A stretch of 64,000 nucleotides of DNA, taken from contig NZ_RRCM01000001.1 in assembly GCF_003862485.1 (NCBI RefSeq), positions 1,359,374 through 1,423,373 on the forward strand, written 5' to 3'. Below are positions 38,176 through 47,327 of this stretch, one piece after another (positions within the stretch are counted from its first letter, which is position 1; each line of letters begins with the position of its first letter). Under the pieces are notes generated by a model. It had not been told where the DNA came from and ran no database searches. It saw only the letters and a list, made by a program, of their open reading frames with translations. This stretch comes from Lachnoanaerobaculum orale. Lineage in GTDB: Bacteria; Bacillota; Clostridia; Lachnospirales; Lachnospiraceae. A program made the position numbers and the translations under genes.

Positions 38176-39306
38176 TTACTTGATTCTCTTTAGAATATCT
38201 TCAACCGACGGCAACTGCTCTTCCAGGGCATCCGGTAGACTGCTGGTAACTTTATATTCACTTACGCCAATCGGCTTAGAAATGTCCTTTAGAGAGTATT
38301 CCGCAACCAAATTATTCTTGCTCTTGCAGAGCAGTAAGCCGATTGATGGATTATCTTCCGCTTTCTTTAGGATTCCATCTACTGCAGACAGGTAGAAGTT
38401 CAGCTGGCCGGCATATTCCGGTTTGAAATCTCCGGCCTTCAACTCGATAACTACATAACACCGCAGGTTCAGATTATAAAACAATAGGTCAATGTAAAAA
38501 TCATCTCCACCAACATTAAGATGGTACTGATTGCCTAAAAATGCAAATCCTGTTCCAAGTTCCAGCAAAAGCTTCGTAACATCGCGAACAAGCGCCTGCT
38601 CAATATCTCTTTCCAGCATCTCATCACGGAATGGGATAAAGTCGAACACATACGGATCTTTCATGGTCTGCGCTGCCAACTCACTTTGCGGTGATGGCAA
38701 GCGGCTCTCAAAATTAGAAACCTTATCGACCAGCACCTGCCGCTGATATAGTCCGCTTTCGATTTGATGAATCAAAACATTATGAGACCATCCATTTTCG
38801 GCTGTTTTTTGAATATACCATATGCGTTGCTCCGGATCTTTAACCTTTTCGATAATAGCAATATTATGAGACCATGGAATTTGTGCAGACACTGTCTGCA
38901 CAAATTCACGATTGGGATAGGTCTCGGCAAATTTTGCCATATACTTTAGATTGCGAACAGAATATCCCTTGCTCTCCGGAAAATCTATTCTTATATCGGT
39001 AGCCAGGTTATCAATGAATCTGTTTCCCCACAATTTATGCTCATTAATAACACAACCAATATCATGGTAAAGCAAGAGCATATCCACATTTGCATGAATC
39101 ACAGCACGATACTGTGCAGCTTTTATCTCTCGCTTGATATTTTCAACAATGGAGATATACTCCGACGAATTCATTAACACTCGTTTCACCTCGCTTTCAA
39201 TGCAATCTGTATTTTTTACAATAATGCGTTGATTTCCCGTATCCCTGCCCTTGGTATAGTCTCCTATCAAATTGCTGAACTTTTGCTCATCCAACGGTGG
39301 AAACAT
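38176..39306 (-). CDS. YhcG/DUF1016 family PD-(D/E)XK nuclease
   Basis: Family often found at type I restriction-modification loci (376 aa from ATG 39306). The N-terminal helical DUF1016 domain (about residues 47-215) includes QYRAVIHANVDMLLLYHDIG and PWSHNIAIIEKV. The C-terminal nuclease domain has Asp273 in DDFYIDLLFY and Glu288-x-Lys290 in VVIELKAGDF, the PD-(D/E)XK triad. Typical family members begin near Met45 (ATG 39174), which has a GAGGTG 12 bases upstream. The first 44 residues (MFPPLDEQKFSNLIG) look foreign. Base composition and codon use differ from neighbours, suggesting transfer. No restriction or methylase gene is nearby. Confidence 0.85.
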   Translation of the reverse strand: MFPPLDEQKFSNLIGDYTKGRDTGNQRIIVKNTDCIESEVKRVLMNSSEYISIVENIKREIKAAQYRAVIHANVDMLLLYHDIGCVINEHKLWGNRFIDNLATDIRIDFPESKGYSVRNLKYMAKFAETYPNREFVQTVSAQIPWSHNIAIIEKVKDPEQRIWYIQKTAENGWSHNVLIHQIESGLYQRQVLVDKVSNFESRLPSPQSELAAQTMKDPYVFDFIPFRDEMLERDIEQALVRDVTKLLLELGTGFAFLGNQYHLNVGGDDFYIDLLFYNLNLRCYVVIELKAGDFKPEYAGQLNFYLSAVDGILKKAEDNPSIGLLLCKSKNNLVAEYSLKDISKPIGVSEYKVTSSLPDALEEQLPSVEDILKRIK

Positions 39307-39527
39307 CGTCGGCTTTCATTAAGCTGCTTTTTTGCCTTCTTGCCGCATGAACTAACAAAATAGCAGCAACTATACATATTACTTTGGATACTTTTGATTC
39401 TTGGATTTCATACTCACCTCTTTATTATATCATACACTGTTAACAACCTGAAAAACCGATACATAGAATACTAAAAAACTTTTATTTGAAAAACGTCCCC
39501 ATTGTCTTCTATTATACTATACTACTC
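39307..39527. other. Intergenic region upstream of the YhcG-family gene
   Basis: No supported gene. On the minus strand a GAGGTG-led ATG near 39400 opens a 10-codon frame that stops at once; another frame runs about 45 codons with a hydrophobic stretch (ICIVAAILLVHAA) but has no start codon before it. A TATAAT lies just upstream without a good -35. It may be a decayed gene end. Confidence 0.4.
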
Positions 39528-40256
39528 CTACCCCTTCAATATCCTGTTTGCATTCTCCACTCTTTCCTTTGTAGGCGGGTCAATACCCTCAAGCTTATAC
39601 AAAATTCCAAGATTATCCCACTTATGCTTACCGAGAGTATGATAAGGTAATACCTCCACCTTTTCTACATTTTTTAATGTATCAATAAACTCTCTCAGTT
39701 TTTTAAGGTCCTCATCATAATCACTTCTCTCCGGCACCAATACATGACGTATCCACATCTTTTTTCCCATTTCATCCATAGTCTTTGCCATTTCCAAGAT
39801 ATGGTCATTTTTCAAACCTGTAAGCACCTCATGTCTCTCTTTGTTTATTTCCTTTATATCAAGCATAATAAGATCTGTATATTGCATCAATATTTTAAAC
39901 TTTTCAAAAAAATTATAATCCTTGCTAAACGGTCCTCCGGCAGTATCAAGGCAGGTATTCACACCGTTTTCCTTACAAAGCTTAAAAAGTTCCGTCACAA
40001 AATCTATCTGCAAAAGCGGTTCACCGCCGCTTACAGTAATTCCGCCGTTATCCTTCCAGTACGGCCTGTACCTTATGGCCTTGTCAAAGACCTCTTTTGC
40101 ACTGAAACTTTGATTTTCCTTGGTAGACCAAGTATCCGGATTGTGACAGAACTGACATCTCATAGGGCAACCCTGTACAAATACTACAAATCTTACTCCC
40201 GGTCCGTCCACAAGTCCGAATGTTTCAAATGAATGTATATTTCCTCTTACTTCCAT
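39528..40256 (-). CDS. pflA: Pyruvate formate-lyase-activating enzyme
   Basis: Radical SAM glycyl-radical activase that makes the Gly radical on PflB under anaerobic conditions. The cluster motif is CX3CX2C in QGCPMRCQFCHNPDTW. GGITVSGGEPLLQ, the SAM-binding GGE motif, and TCLDTAGGP follow. The 242 aa length is normal. It is downstream of pflB with an 83-base gap that holds a terminator hairpin overlapping its leader. Read-through would give less activase than lyase. GGAGG precedes the ATG. Confidence 0.97.
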   Translation of the reverse strand: MEVRGNIHSFETFGLVDGPGVRFVVFVQGCPMRCQFCHNPDTWSTKENQSFSAKEVFDKAIRYRPYWKDNGGITVSGGEPLLQIDFVTELFKLCKENGVNTCLDTAGGPFSKDYNFFEKFKILMQYTDLIMLDIKEINKERHEVLTGLKNDHILEMAKTMDEMGKKMWIRHVLVPERSDYDEDLKKLREFIDTLKNVEKVEVLPYHTLGKHKWDNLGILYKLEGIDPPTKERVENANRILKG

Positions 40257-40265
40257 AATTCCTCC

Positions 40266-40306
40266 AAAAACAAACGGCTATGTAAAGAAACTTCACATAG
40301 CCGTTT
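40266..40306 (-). terminator. Terminator/attenuator between pflB and pflA
   Basis: Minus-strand perfect 12-bp stem AAACGGCTATGT/ACATAGCCGTTT with an 11-base loop and a T-run that abuts the pflA GGAGG site. Partial termination would set the pflB:pflA ratio. Confidence 0.8.
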
Positions 40307-40339
40307 ATCACTGTAAAAGCAATATTATCAGTTTATATC

Positions 40340-42580
40340 TTACAGCCTGTCATGGCATGTTCTGGCAATAACATCAAGCTGCTGTTCTCTTGTAAGGTCA
40401 ATAAACTTAACAGCATATCCTGAAACTCTGATTGTGAAGTTTGCATACTCCTCCTTCTCAGGATGTTCCATAGCATCTATAAGTTTTTCAGTACCGAATA
40501 CATTTACATTGAGGTGATGTGCACCCTGATCAAAATATCCGTCCATTACCTGAGTAAGGTTTTTCTTTTGTTCATCCTCACCATGTCCGAGAGCTGACGG
40601 GTTGATAGTCTGAGTATTTGAAATACCGTCAAGTGCATACTCATACGGCAACTTTGTAAGTGAATTAAGTGAAGCCAAAAGGCCGTTTTTTTCTGCACCG
40701 TAGCTTGGATTTGCTCCGGGAGCCAGAGGCTCTCCCGCCTTTCTTCCGTCAGGCATGCTTCCTGTTGCCTTACCGTATACTACATTTGAAGTAATTGTAA
40801 GTATGGATGTTGTCGCTTCCGAATTTCTGTATGTATGTCTTTTCTTAACCTTTTTGAGGAAAGTCTTTAAAAGCCATACCGCAATATCATCGGCTCTGTC
40901 ATCATCATTTCCGTATCTTGGGAAATCACCTGTTGTCTCATAGTCAACCACTATTCCGTTTTCATCACGTATTGTCTTTACCTTGGCATATTTGATTGCA
41001 CAAAGTGAATCTACTACATGTGAAAATCCTGCAATACCTGTTGCAAAAGTTCTTCTGACATCAGTATCTATAAGCGCCATCTCGGCAGCCTCATAATAAT
41101 ACTTATCATGCATATACTGTATAAGGTTCAATGTATTTACATAAAGTCCTGCAAGCCAGTCCATCATCACATCATACTTTTCCATTACCTCATCATAGTC
41201 AAGATACTCGGATGTTATAGGTCTGTATGCAGGTCCGACCTGCTCTTTTGTCTTTGCATCCACACCTCCGTTGACAGCATATAAAAGGCACTTTGCAAGG
41301 TTTGCTCTGGCTCCGAAGAACTGCATTTCCTTACCTGTCTCTGTAGCCGATACACAGCAGCATATAGAATAGTCGTCACCCCATACAGGACGCATTACAT
41401 CATCATTTTCATACTGTACCGAACTTGTCCTTATAGAAATAGCCGATGCATACTCCTTAAATGATTTCGGAAGTCTGCTTGAATAAAGCACTGTAAGGTT
41501 CGGCTCAGGTGAAGGTCCCATATTTTCAAGTGTATGTAAGAATCTGAAATCATTCTTTGTGACCATTGATCTGCCGTCTATACCTATACCTGCCACCTCA
41601 AGTGTCGCCCAAACAGGATCACCTGAGAAAAGCTGATTATATGAAGGTATTCTTGCAAACTTTACCATCCTAAACTTCATTACAAGGTGGTCTATAAGCT
41701 CCTGTGCTTCACTCTCAGTAAGCTTTCCCGCCTTCAAATCCCTTTCAATATAAATATCAAGAAATGTTGATATTCTTCCGACACTCATTGCGGCACCGTT
41801 TTGTGTCTTTATCGCGGCAAGGTATCCGAAGTATAACCACTGCACAGCCTCTTTCGCATCCTTTGCAGGCTTTGAAATATCATATCCGTAAGCCGACGCC
41901 ATTTCCTTCATCTCTTTAAGTGCATTTATCTGCATTCCAAGTTCGTCTCTTTGGCGGATTACCTCGTCAAGCATTGTACCGTCACCGCAATTAGCTAGGT
42001 CTTCCTGCTTTTTTGCTATAAGAAAATCTATTCCGTAGAGTGCAACTCTTCTGTAGTCTCCTACTATTCTTCCTCTACCGTAGGTATCAGGAAGCCCTGT
42101 GATTATTTTATTATGTCTGGCAGCATGCATTTCAGGTGTATAAGCCTCAAACACAGCCTGATTATGTGTTCTGTGATACTCAGTAAATATCTTATGAAAT
42201 TTCTCGTTAGTCTGATATCCGTAGGTACTTGCCGCCTGCTCAGCCATCTTGATTCCGCCAAAAGGCATAAACGCTCTCTTTAAAGGCTTATCTGTCTGAA
42301 GTCCGACCACCTTTTCAAGATCCTTCATACTCTCATTTATATATCCCGGACCGTATGATGTAATGGTGGAAACCACTTCGGTCTCCATATCCAAAACTCC
42401 GCCCTTGGCCCTCTCTTCCTTTTGAAGCTTTGAAAGTTCAGCCCAAAGCTTATTTGTAGCATCTGTAGGACCTGCAAGGAAACTTTCGTCTCCATCGTAT
42501 ATTGTATAATTATTTTGTATAAAATCACGGACATCTACATCGTCACGCCATTTTCTTCCTTTAAAACCTTCCCAGCACAT
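40340..42580 (-). CDS. pflB: Formate C-acetyltransferase (pyruvate formate-lyase)
   Basis: Glycyl-radical enzyme that splits pyruvate with CoA to acetyl-CoA and formate, the main anaerobic pyruvate route. The active-site cysteine pair is in [15 protein letters not shown] near residue 417, and the glycyl radical loop is in [12 protein letters not shown] close to the C-terminus. N-terminal [10 protein letters not shown] and [17 protein letters not shown] are typical. The 746 aa length is normal. GGAGG precedes the ATG. It is driven by its own promoter and followed by the activase gene. Confidence 0.98.
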   Translation of the reverse strand: MCWEGFKGRKWRDDVDVRDFIQNNYTIYDGDESFLAGPTDATNKLWAELSKLQKEERAKGGVLDMETEVVSTITSYGPGYINESMKDLEKVVGLQTDKPLKRAFMPFGGIKMAEQAASTYGYQTNEKFHKIFTEYHRTHNQAVFEAYTPEMHAARHNKIITGLPDTYGRGRIVGDYRRVALYGIDFLIAKKQEDLANCGDGTMLDEVIRQRDELGMQINALKEMKEMASAYGYDISKPAKDAKEAVQWLYFGYLAAIKTQNGAAMSVGRISTFLDIYIERDLKAGKLTESEAQELIDHLVMKFRMVKFARIPSYNQLFSGDPVWATLEVAGIGIDGRSMVTKNDFRFLHTLENMGPSPEPNLTVLYSSRLPKSFKEYASAISIRTSSVQYENDDVMRPVWGDDYSICCCVSATETGKEMQFFGARANLAKCLLYAVNGGVDAKTKEQVGPAYRPITSEYLDYDEVMEKYDVMMDWLAGLYVNTLNLIQYMHDKYYYEAAEMALIDTDVRRTFATGIAGFSHVVDSLCAIKYAKVKTIRDENGIVVDYETTGDFPRYGNDDDRADDIAVWLLKTFLKKVKKRHTYRNSEATTSILTITSNVVYGKATGSMPDGRKAGEPLAPGANPSYGAEKNGLLASLNSLTKLPYEYALDGISNTQTINPSALGHGEDEQKKNLTQVMDGYFDQGAHHLNVNVFGTEKLIDAMEHPEKEEYANFTIRVSGYAVKFIDLTREQQLDVIARTCHDRL

Positions 42581-42639
42581 AAGTACCTCCTTTTAAATAA
42601 AAACAATTAGTTAGGCTTTACTAACCTCGCTATGCCCTG

Positions 42640-42668
42640 ATAATATCACCAATCAATTTCAAATTCAA
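42640..42668 (-). promoter_or_regulatory. Predicted sigma-A promoter for pflB
   Basis: Minus-strand TTGAAT (42668-42663), 17-base spacer, TATTAT (42645-42640). The start should be near 42633, leaving a leader of about 52 bases with a short inverted repeat (GTTAG/CTAAC). Confidence 0.6.
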
Positions 42669-42701
42669 GTGATATTTGTTAAAATTTTCTCATGTTCACA
42701 A

Positions 42702-42737
42702 TAAAAAACAATTCATACTGTAATGGTATGAATTGTT
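42702..42737 (-). terminator. Rho-independent terminator after the acyltransferase gene
   Basis: Minus-strand perfect 12-bp stem AACAATTCATAC/GTATGAATTGTT with a seven-base loop and a T-run. It lies about 35 bases beyond the stop. Confidence 0.85.
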
Positions 42738-42771
42738 CTCATATATATACATTATTACATACATTCAATTA

Positions 42772-43911
42772 TTAAAAAGGCCTGCATACCCTGTCTGTAA
42801 ATCTGTTTCCCAATACGTAGCAACAGACAAATGAGAGTATAGCCATTATAATAATCAGTATCTCTTCTTCAAATCTTCCAAAGCTTACTTTATTCAATAC
42901 ATAGTAAGAAAAAGCATCTCTTATCGGTCTATGAAAAACATATATCGGCAAGCTGTATACTCCGAATTTTTTCAAAAAAGGTGTCAAAAAGAATTCCTTT
43001 TTGTTTATCAAAACAAAGAAAAAATATGCAATACATAGTGCATATGGAATGAATACTACTCTAAGCGGATTTAAAACACCCTTAAATATACTTGCCATAT
43101 TTTCATATACCAATATATATCCCCACGTTCCGTAAAACATTCTGGTATACGGTCCTATAATAGAAAAAAATATAATAAATGTTCCGACAAAAACCGCACC
43201 TGTAATGAAAAGAGGTTTATTTGTCTTTTCAAATACCGAAACTCTTCCGGATGAAAGGTACTTTTTATAAAGCATTCCCATATAAAAGAAGGGTGCAAAA
43301 GATACCACCCTGTCCAAAGCCAAAAAGTCTCCTACTTTCTCCTGCCAAGGCATATTTAACATTGAAAGGCAGGCACTTAATACAATTAAAAACATTAAAT
43401 ATATGCTTATACCGTCACTAAAAAGCTCTTTTGGCATATCTGCCTTACCTTTCATAATATTTTGATTATTCGTTTCAGTATCTTTTTTATTTATCTTTTG
43501 AATAAATTCTATCGGCAGCAGCAACAATTTGAAAATAATCATTACCAAAATATACCAAGGTGCATATGACTCATGTAAAAAGTTCGGTATAAGCTTTTTC
43601 TCACCGTAAAATAATATATCACTGCAATTAAGCATCAGCTTCATTACACAATAAAGTACTATCCAAGAACAAATCGACTTAAATACTATACCTCTTTTCT
43701 TCCACGAACCGTAATAAAAATAACCCGACAGGAATATAAACGCCGGCATATGAAAACTGTAAATAAGCAAAAACAGCCTTCTTGCCACCGGATATTCCCT
43801 GTCTATTAAAGGCATCATAAAATGCCCCCACACTACAAGGAATATAAGCAAACCTTTGTATATATCAAGGGTTTCTATTCTACTATTGTAACTGTTACCA
43901 TTAGTACACAT
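42772..43911 (-). CDS. Acyltransferase family 3 membrane protein
   Basis: Polytopic acyltransferase (379 aa, about ten helices) of the type that O-acetylates cell-surface sugars and polymers. RIETLDIYKGLLIFLVVWGH near residue 12 is the family motif with the catalytic His, and FHMPAFIFLSGYFY is the next conserved block. FGVYSLPIYVFHRPIRD near residue 320 is also typical. The target polymer is unknown. It starts after a terminator and ends at one, so it is probably a single-gene unit. AAGGA lies eight bases before the ATG. Confidence 0.85.
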   Translation of the reverse strand: MCTNGNSYNSRIETLDIYKGLLIFLVVWGHFMMPLIDREYPVARRLFLLIYSFHMPAFIFLSGYFYYGSWKKRGIVFKSICSWIVLYCVMKLMLNCSDILFYGEKKLIPNFLHESYAPWYILVMIIFKLLLLPIEFIQKINKKDTETNNQNIMKGKADMPKELFSDGISIYLMFLIVLSACLSMLNMPWQEKVGDFLALDRVVSFAPFFYMGMLYKKYLSSGRVSVFEKTNKPLFITGAVFVGTFIIFFSIIGPYTRMFYGTWGYILVYENMASIFKGVLNPLRVVFIPYALCIAYFFFVLINKKEFFLTPFLKKFGVYSLPIYVFHRPIRDAFSYYVLNKVSFGRFEEEILIIIMAILSFVCCYVLGNRFTDRVCRPF

Positions 43912-43970
43912 AAACAGCTTCCTTTTCTACAATCAACTACCTTAAGTAGCTATATTACTACATAATGATA

Positions 43971-44001
43971 AAAAAGCGCAAGCTTATCATGCTTACGCTT
44001 T
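43971..44001 (-). terminator. Terminator ending the five-gene HTH-PIN-Ank unit
   Basis: Minus-strand AAAGCGTAAGC/GCTTGCGCTTT with one mismatch or wobble and a seven-base loop, followed by a T-run. The upstream arm includes the ADP-ribosylglycohydrolase stop codon. Confidence 0.8.
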
Positions 44002-44934
44002 TAACAAGCTGTCAATCCAATCCTTTTTTTGCACCTTGGCTTTCCAACTTGCAGGTATTTTATCATAAGTATAGTATAGTCCTGCAAGCCCACCTGTTAC
44101 GGCTGCTACAGTGTCTGTATCATCCCCTAAGTTTACAGCTTTTAAAACAGCATCCTTATAAGATGAGGTATTTATCAGACACCATATGGCTGCTTCAAGT
44201 GTGTATACAACATATCCGGTACTCTTTATCAGTTCTTTCGGTATATTTTTAAATTGTGAGAGTGAAATAAGTCTGTTATAGCTTCCAAGCTCGTTTTCAT
44301 TATTTTTACCGTAATACTCAAATGCATTATCTATTCCTATCTGCAGTCTTTCTGTCAATTCTCCACATTCTCCCAAAACAGACCTTACCAAAAAATAATA
44401 TATACCACAGGCTAATTGGCTTCTTATATGTGCATGTGTCAAAGCTGAACAATTATGTGCAATATCTATAACTTCATCATCCGATATATTTAAGCTTTTT
44501 TGCTGTTCAAAAAGATATAAGCATACCGGCAATATTCTCATAAGCGAACCGTTACCGTTATCCCACTCCGTTTTTCCTCCCGACTCTAAAGGCCCTGCCC
44601 CGTTACTGTATTTCATTACAGCTCTTGAAGTCGCTATTCCTATATCAAAGACTTCACCAAAAGGTGTGTATTCTCCGTACATACACCAATCATGAAATCT
44701 GTCCATAATATCCTTATAATCAATCTTTCCTTTATCCTTAATACTTGCAAGAGTTGCAAGTGCCATACTGCTGTCATCAGACCATGTGCCTTCAGGCTGA
44801 TTATATGTTCCGTATCCTGTCATATCTTTTATAGGGTTTTTCTCTCTTTCCTCTCTTGTGCCGAATTCAACAGGTACTCCCATCGCGTCTCCGATAATAA
44901 GACCGTATATTCCCGATTTCCGAATATTATTCAT
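43993..44934 (-). CDS. ADP-ribosylglycohydrolase family protein
   Basis: DraG/ARH-like fold that removes ADP-ribose from proteins or small molecules using two metal ions (313 aa). The metal-binding acids are in IIGDAMGVPVEF (N-terminal), GTWSDDSSMALATL near residue 50 and GDDTDTVAAVTGGLAGLYY near 272; all are present, so it should be active. It is last in the unit starting at 48630, 20 bases after the phosphoribosyltransferase gene. Its target could be a nucleotide-like or NAD-derived product of the upstream enzymes, which is inferred from position only. Confidence 0.9.
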   Translation of the reverse strand: MNNIRKSGIYGLIIGDAMGVPVEFGTREEREKNPIKDMTGYGTYNQPEGTWSDDSSMALATLASIKDKGKIDYKDIMDRFHDWCMYGEYTPFGEVFDIGIATSRAVMKYSNGAGPLESGGKTEWDNGNGSLMRILPVCLYLFEQQKSLNISDDEVIDIAHNCSALTHAHIRSQLACGIYYFLVRSVLGECGELTERLQIGIDNAFEYYGKNNENELGSYNRLISLSQFKNIPKELIKSTGYVVYTLEAAIWCLINTSSYKDAVLKAVNLGDDTDTVAAVTGGLAGLYYTYDKIPASWKAKVQKKDWIDSLLKA

Positions 44935-44954
44935 TTATCCCCCTAGTCTCTATA

Positions 44955-45458
44955 CTATATCTGATTAAAAAGTCTCATAGTAGTATCAGGCCCTCTGTTA
45001 CCCTTTTGTACCTTGGTATTACTGCCTACATATGAGTTTTTTGATACACGTACAGTATAAAGCCTGTCTTTAAACTTTTCCACCGCATTTTCATTGATTA
45101 CACAACAAGCCACACTGATGTCCGGACCGTATATCTCTTCTATAGTTTTACCTGTATTTATTACTGAATCCACCAGTATTATATTCTTTGTCTTCGGGCG
45201 GATAAACTTATCCTTCTTAGGATCATAAACATCAAACCTGCACCCTAAAGCGTAATATAATCCCATAGCCATAAATATACCGCCTCTAAGTATCGCCACG
45301 ACCGTAGTATCATGTGAAAACTGCTCCTTTATTTGTTCTCCAAGCGCCATACCCAATTCTACATGAGCCTTTGCAAGTTCCGGTCCGCTTATACCCGAAT
45401 CCGACTTTGTAATTGCAATAAGCTTCTCTATTCTCTCATCCCTTTTTATTTCAAACAA
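44955..45458 (-). CDS. UPRTase-like phosphoribosyltransferase
   Basis: Type I phosphoribosyltransferase fold (167 aa). The PRPP loop is NIILVDSVINTGKTIEEI, and ending GNRGPDTTMRLFNQI resembles the uracil phosphoribosyltransferase C-terminus. AILRGGIFMAMGLYYALG is the expected second strand region. The base that it joins to ribose phosphate is not fixed by sequence. The start is TTG at 45458, with GGAGGG eight bases upstream. It overlaps the stop of the kinase-HAD gene by eight bases, which indicates translational coupling. Housekeeping upp is usually longer (about 209 aa) and not in such a setting. Confidence 0.78.
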   Translation of the reverse strand: MFEIKRDERIEKLIAITKSDSGISGPELAKAHVELGMALGEQIKEQFSHDTTVVAILRGGIFMAMGLYYALGCRFDVYDPKKDKFIRPKTKNIILVDSVINTGKTIEEIYGPDISVACCVINENAVEKFKDRLYTVRVSKNSYVGSNTKVQKGNRGPDTTMRLFNQI

Positions 45459-46500
45459 TCTGTATTCCCTCCAAATTTCTGTTTTTTAAGGAGCTGCTAA
45501 TCTCCCCTGTCGGTTTGGCTATAAGAAATGCCTCGTCAGCCCTCTTTAACATAAAGTAATCATTCATACTGTCTCCGAAAGCTCTCACTTTTCTATTACC
45601 TTGTAAAAATTTTGCAATAAAAAACTTTGTGTCTGCCGACATTTGATTTCCAAAAAATACCGGTCTTTTTATTTTTTCCGAAATATTTTTCCATATATCA
45701 GGCTGTCCGGACGTCAATATAAATCCGTTATCCATATATTTAAGTACAAATTCATTATATGTAATATCTGGTATTTCCGTTTTCTTAGAAGTGTTTATAT
45801 ATTTAATCATATTTTTATGATGTAAAAAGCTTTGAAAACCTGTATAAAAATTTCCGTCAAATATATGTGTTTTATATCCGATCAAAGAACTTGAATCTTC
45901 TCTTATCAATGTCCTGTCACCGTCTGTAAGTGTAATATCTGTAACGTCCGACATTGATAAAATATCATTTGCCACCTCTTTTGCAAAATTTACACAGCTG
46001 AACCCTTTTGAAACAGCGTATACAAACTTTAATACTGTATTTATATCATCAAAATATCCCAAATCCTGATTGTCAATGACATAAAAATCCTTATTATGCT
46101 CATGGCAATACTCTCTTAAGTTTTCTATTTCAGTATTCTGCCATTTTTTTATATCAAATTTCAGATACTTACCGTTTTTGGAAGATTTCTCCATTCTTGA
46201 CCTTAATACTTTCGGTTCAATATATAAATATAAAAATGCATCATAAAGCTTACCGTCTTCTTTTGTAAATACCACATTGTCTCCGAATGAATAATGCCCG
46301 TCCATAATGAAATTGTCTTCTTTAAGCAAAATATTTGCCAATTCTTTTCTTACAGCTTTTTTACACTTCTCATCCATATGATGAAAATCTTTGTTAATAT
46401 CAAAAAGCATCTCGCTTCCGTGAAGGACTTTAATCCCCTTTATTCTGTCTAAAATATAGGTCTTACCTGCAGCAGGCAGCCCGTATAAGCCTAATCGCAT
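45451..46500 (-). CDS. P-loop kinase-HAD phosphatase fusion
   Basis: Two enzymes in one chain (349 aa). Residues 1-160 form a nucleoside-kinase-like P-loop domain with Walker A GLPAAGKT at 7-14 and lid-like NFIMDGHYSFGD at 63-74. Residues 170-349 form a HAD phosphatase with motif I TDGDRTL at 192-198, motif II FILTSGQP near 260 and motif IV GDSMNDYFML near 309. Motif I Asp-x-Asp is intact. The pairing of kinase with phosphatase suggests making and finishing a nucleotide-like molecule. It overlaps the radical SAM gene by ten bases and the PRTase by eight. AAGGAG precedes the ATG. Confidence 0.82.
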   Translation of the reverse strand: MRLGLYGLPAAGKTYILDRIKGIKVLHGSEMLFDINKDFHHMDEKCKKAVRKELANILLKEDNFIMDGHYSFGDNVVFTKEDGKLYDAFLYLYIEPKVLRSRMEKSSKNGKYLKFDIKKWQNTEIENLREYCHEHNKDFYVIDNQDLGYFDDINTVLKFVYAVSKGFSCVNFAKEVANDILSMSDVTDITLTDGDRTLIREDSSSLIGYKTHIFDGNFYTGFQSFLHHKNMIKYINTSKKTEIPDITYNEFVLKYMDNGFILTSGQPDIWKNISEKIKRPVFFGNQMSADTKFFIAKFLQGNRKVRAFGDSMNDYFMLKRADEAFLIAKPTGEISSSLKNRNLEGIQIV

Positions 46501-47327
46501 ATCATCTCCTTATAACATTTTTCTCTGTCAAAGTCCAAATGTATTTTTTCAAGTTCATTTATTTTAATATCACTTTTTGCTACAGGTTCCAAATCAACAC
46601 AGTTTCCACATAGAAATACCTTGCCGTTTGCAAAGAAGAAATTGTTGATTCCGGCTCCGCACATGCCTCCATACATTGTACAGTCATAGCCCCCTCTGCG
46701 CACATTCAAGCTTTTCTGTGCATTATCTAAAAAGCGGTTGAACTCTTCTAAAGAAATACCGTATTTCCCGATCATCCTTGAAAATGTGATTCTGTTATCA
46801 AACTTTTCAAAGAATTTTATAGTGGCATCCTCTTCTTTTATAACTTCCTTTCCTACGGTACAGTTCATACTCGGATAATTTCCTGTAATCCGCTTATAAA
46901 GTTCTATCTTCTCAAGAACCTTTCCATGTGTATTACAGCGATACATATCATGTATTTTTTCTGTTCCGTCTATCGAAAAGCCGAGATTTACATTGTTTTT
47001 AGCAAAGAACCTTATCATATCTTCATTTAACAAAAGTCCGTTTGTAATAGAATATGCCATAATTTTTCCCCGCTTTATATAACCGGAAATATGTAATATA
47101 TATTCTTTAAGATCATTATATTCAAGCAGCGGCTCCCCGTTGCCTACAAATCCGATTTTAAACAGTTTAATATCCTTACTTTCAATATATGTGATTATAT
47201 TGTCTAAAATTTCAAACACATCCATTGTGTCGTTTTTAATAACATCTTTTTTCTCATGAAAATGACAATATTTGCAGCTTAAATTGCATCTGTTATTTAT
47301 TGAAATACATACTCTGTCTATTTGCAT
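46491..47327 (-). CDS. Radical SAM enzyme with SPASM-like C-terminus
   Basis: Radical SAM protein (278 aa). The SAM cluster motif is CNLSCKYC at residues 14-21 (CX3CX2C). GNGEPLLEY gives the SAM-binding GGE-like motif and LGFSIDGTEKIHDMYR is typical of anSME and SPASM relatives. Additional Cys at 216, 223, 240, 243, 271 and 277 could hold an auxiliary cluster, as in SPASM/twitch enzymes. Substrate unknown; no small peptide gene was found beside it, which weakens a peptide-modification role. It overlaps the upstream HTH-PIN-Ank gene by 35 bases and the downstream kinase-HAD gene by 10. Confidence 0.82.
   Translation of the reverse strand: MQIDRVCISINNRCNLSCKYCHFHEKKDVIKNDTMDVFEILDNIITYIESKDIKLFKIGFVGNGEPLLEYNDLKEYILHISGYIKRGKIMAYSITNGLLLNEDMIRFFAKNNVNLGFSIDGTEKIHDMYRCNTHGKVLEKIELYKRITGNYPSMNCTVGKEVIKEEDATIKFFEKFDNRITFSRMIGKYGISLEEFNRFLDNAQKSLNVRRGGYDCTMYGGMCGAGINNFFFANGKVFLCGNCVDLEPVAKSDIKINELEKIHLDFDREKCYKEMICD

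Noticed and set aside
42610-42626. Short inverted repeat GTTAG/CTAAC in the pflB leader
   Set aside because: Five-base arms are too short to support a structured regulatory RNA.
42661-42705. Rex-like half sites TTGTGAA and TTAACAA near the pflB promoter
   Set aside because: They are 12 bases apart rather than the usual four, so they do not form the Rex palindrome.
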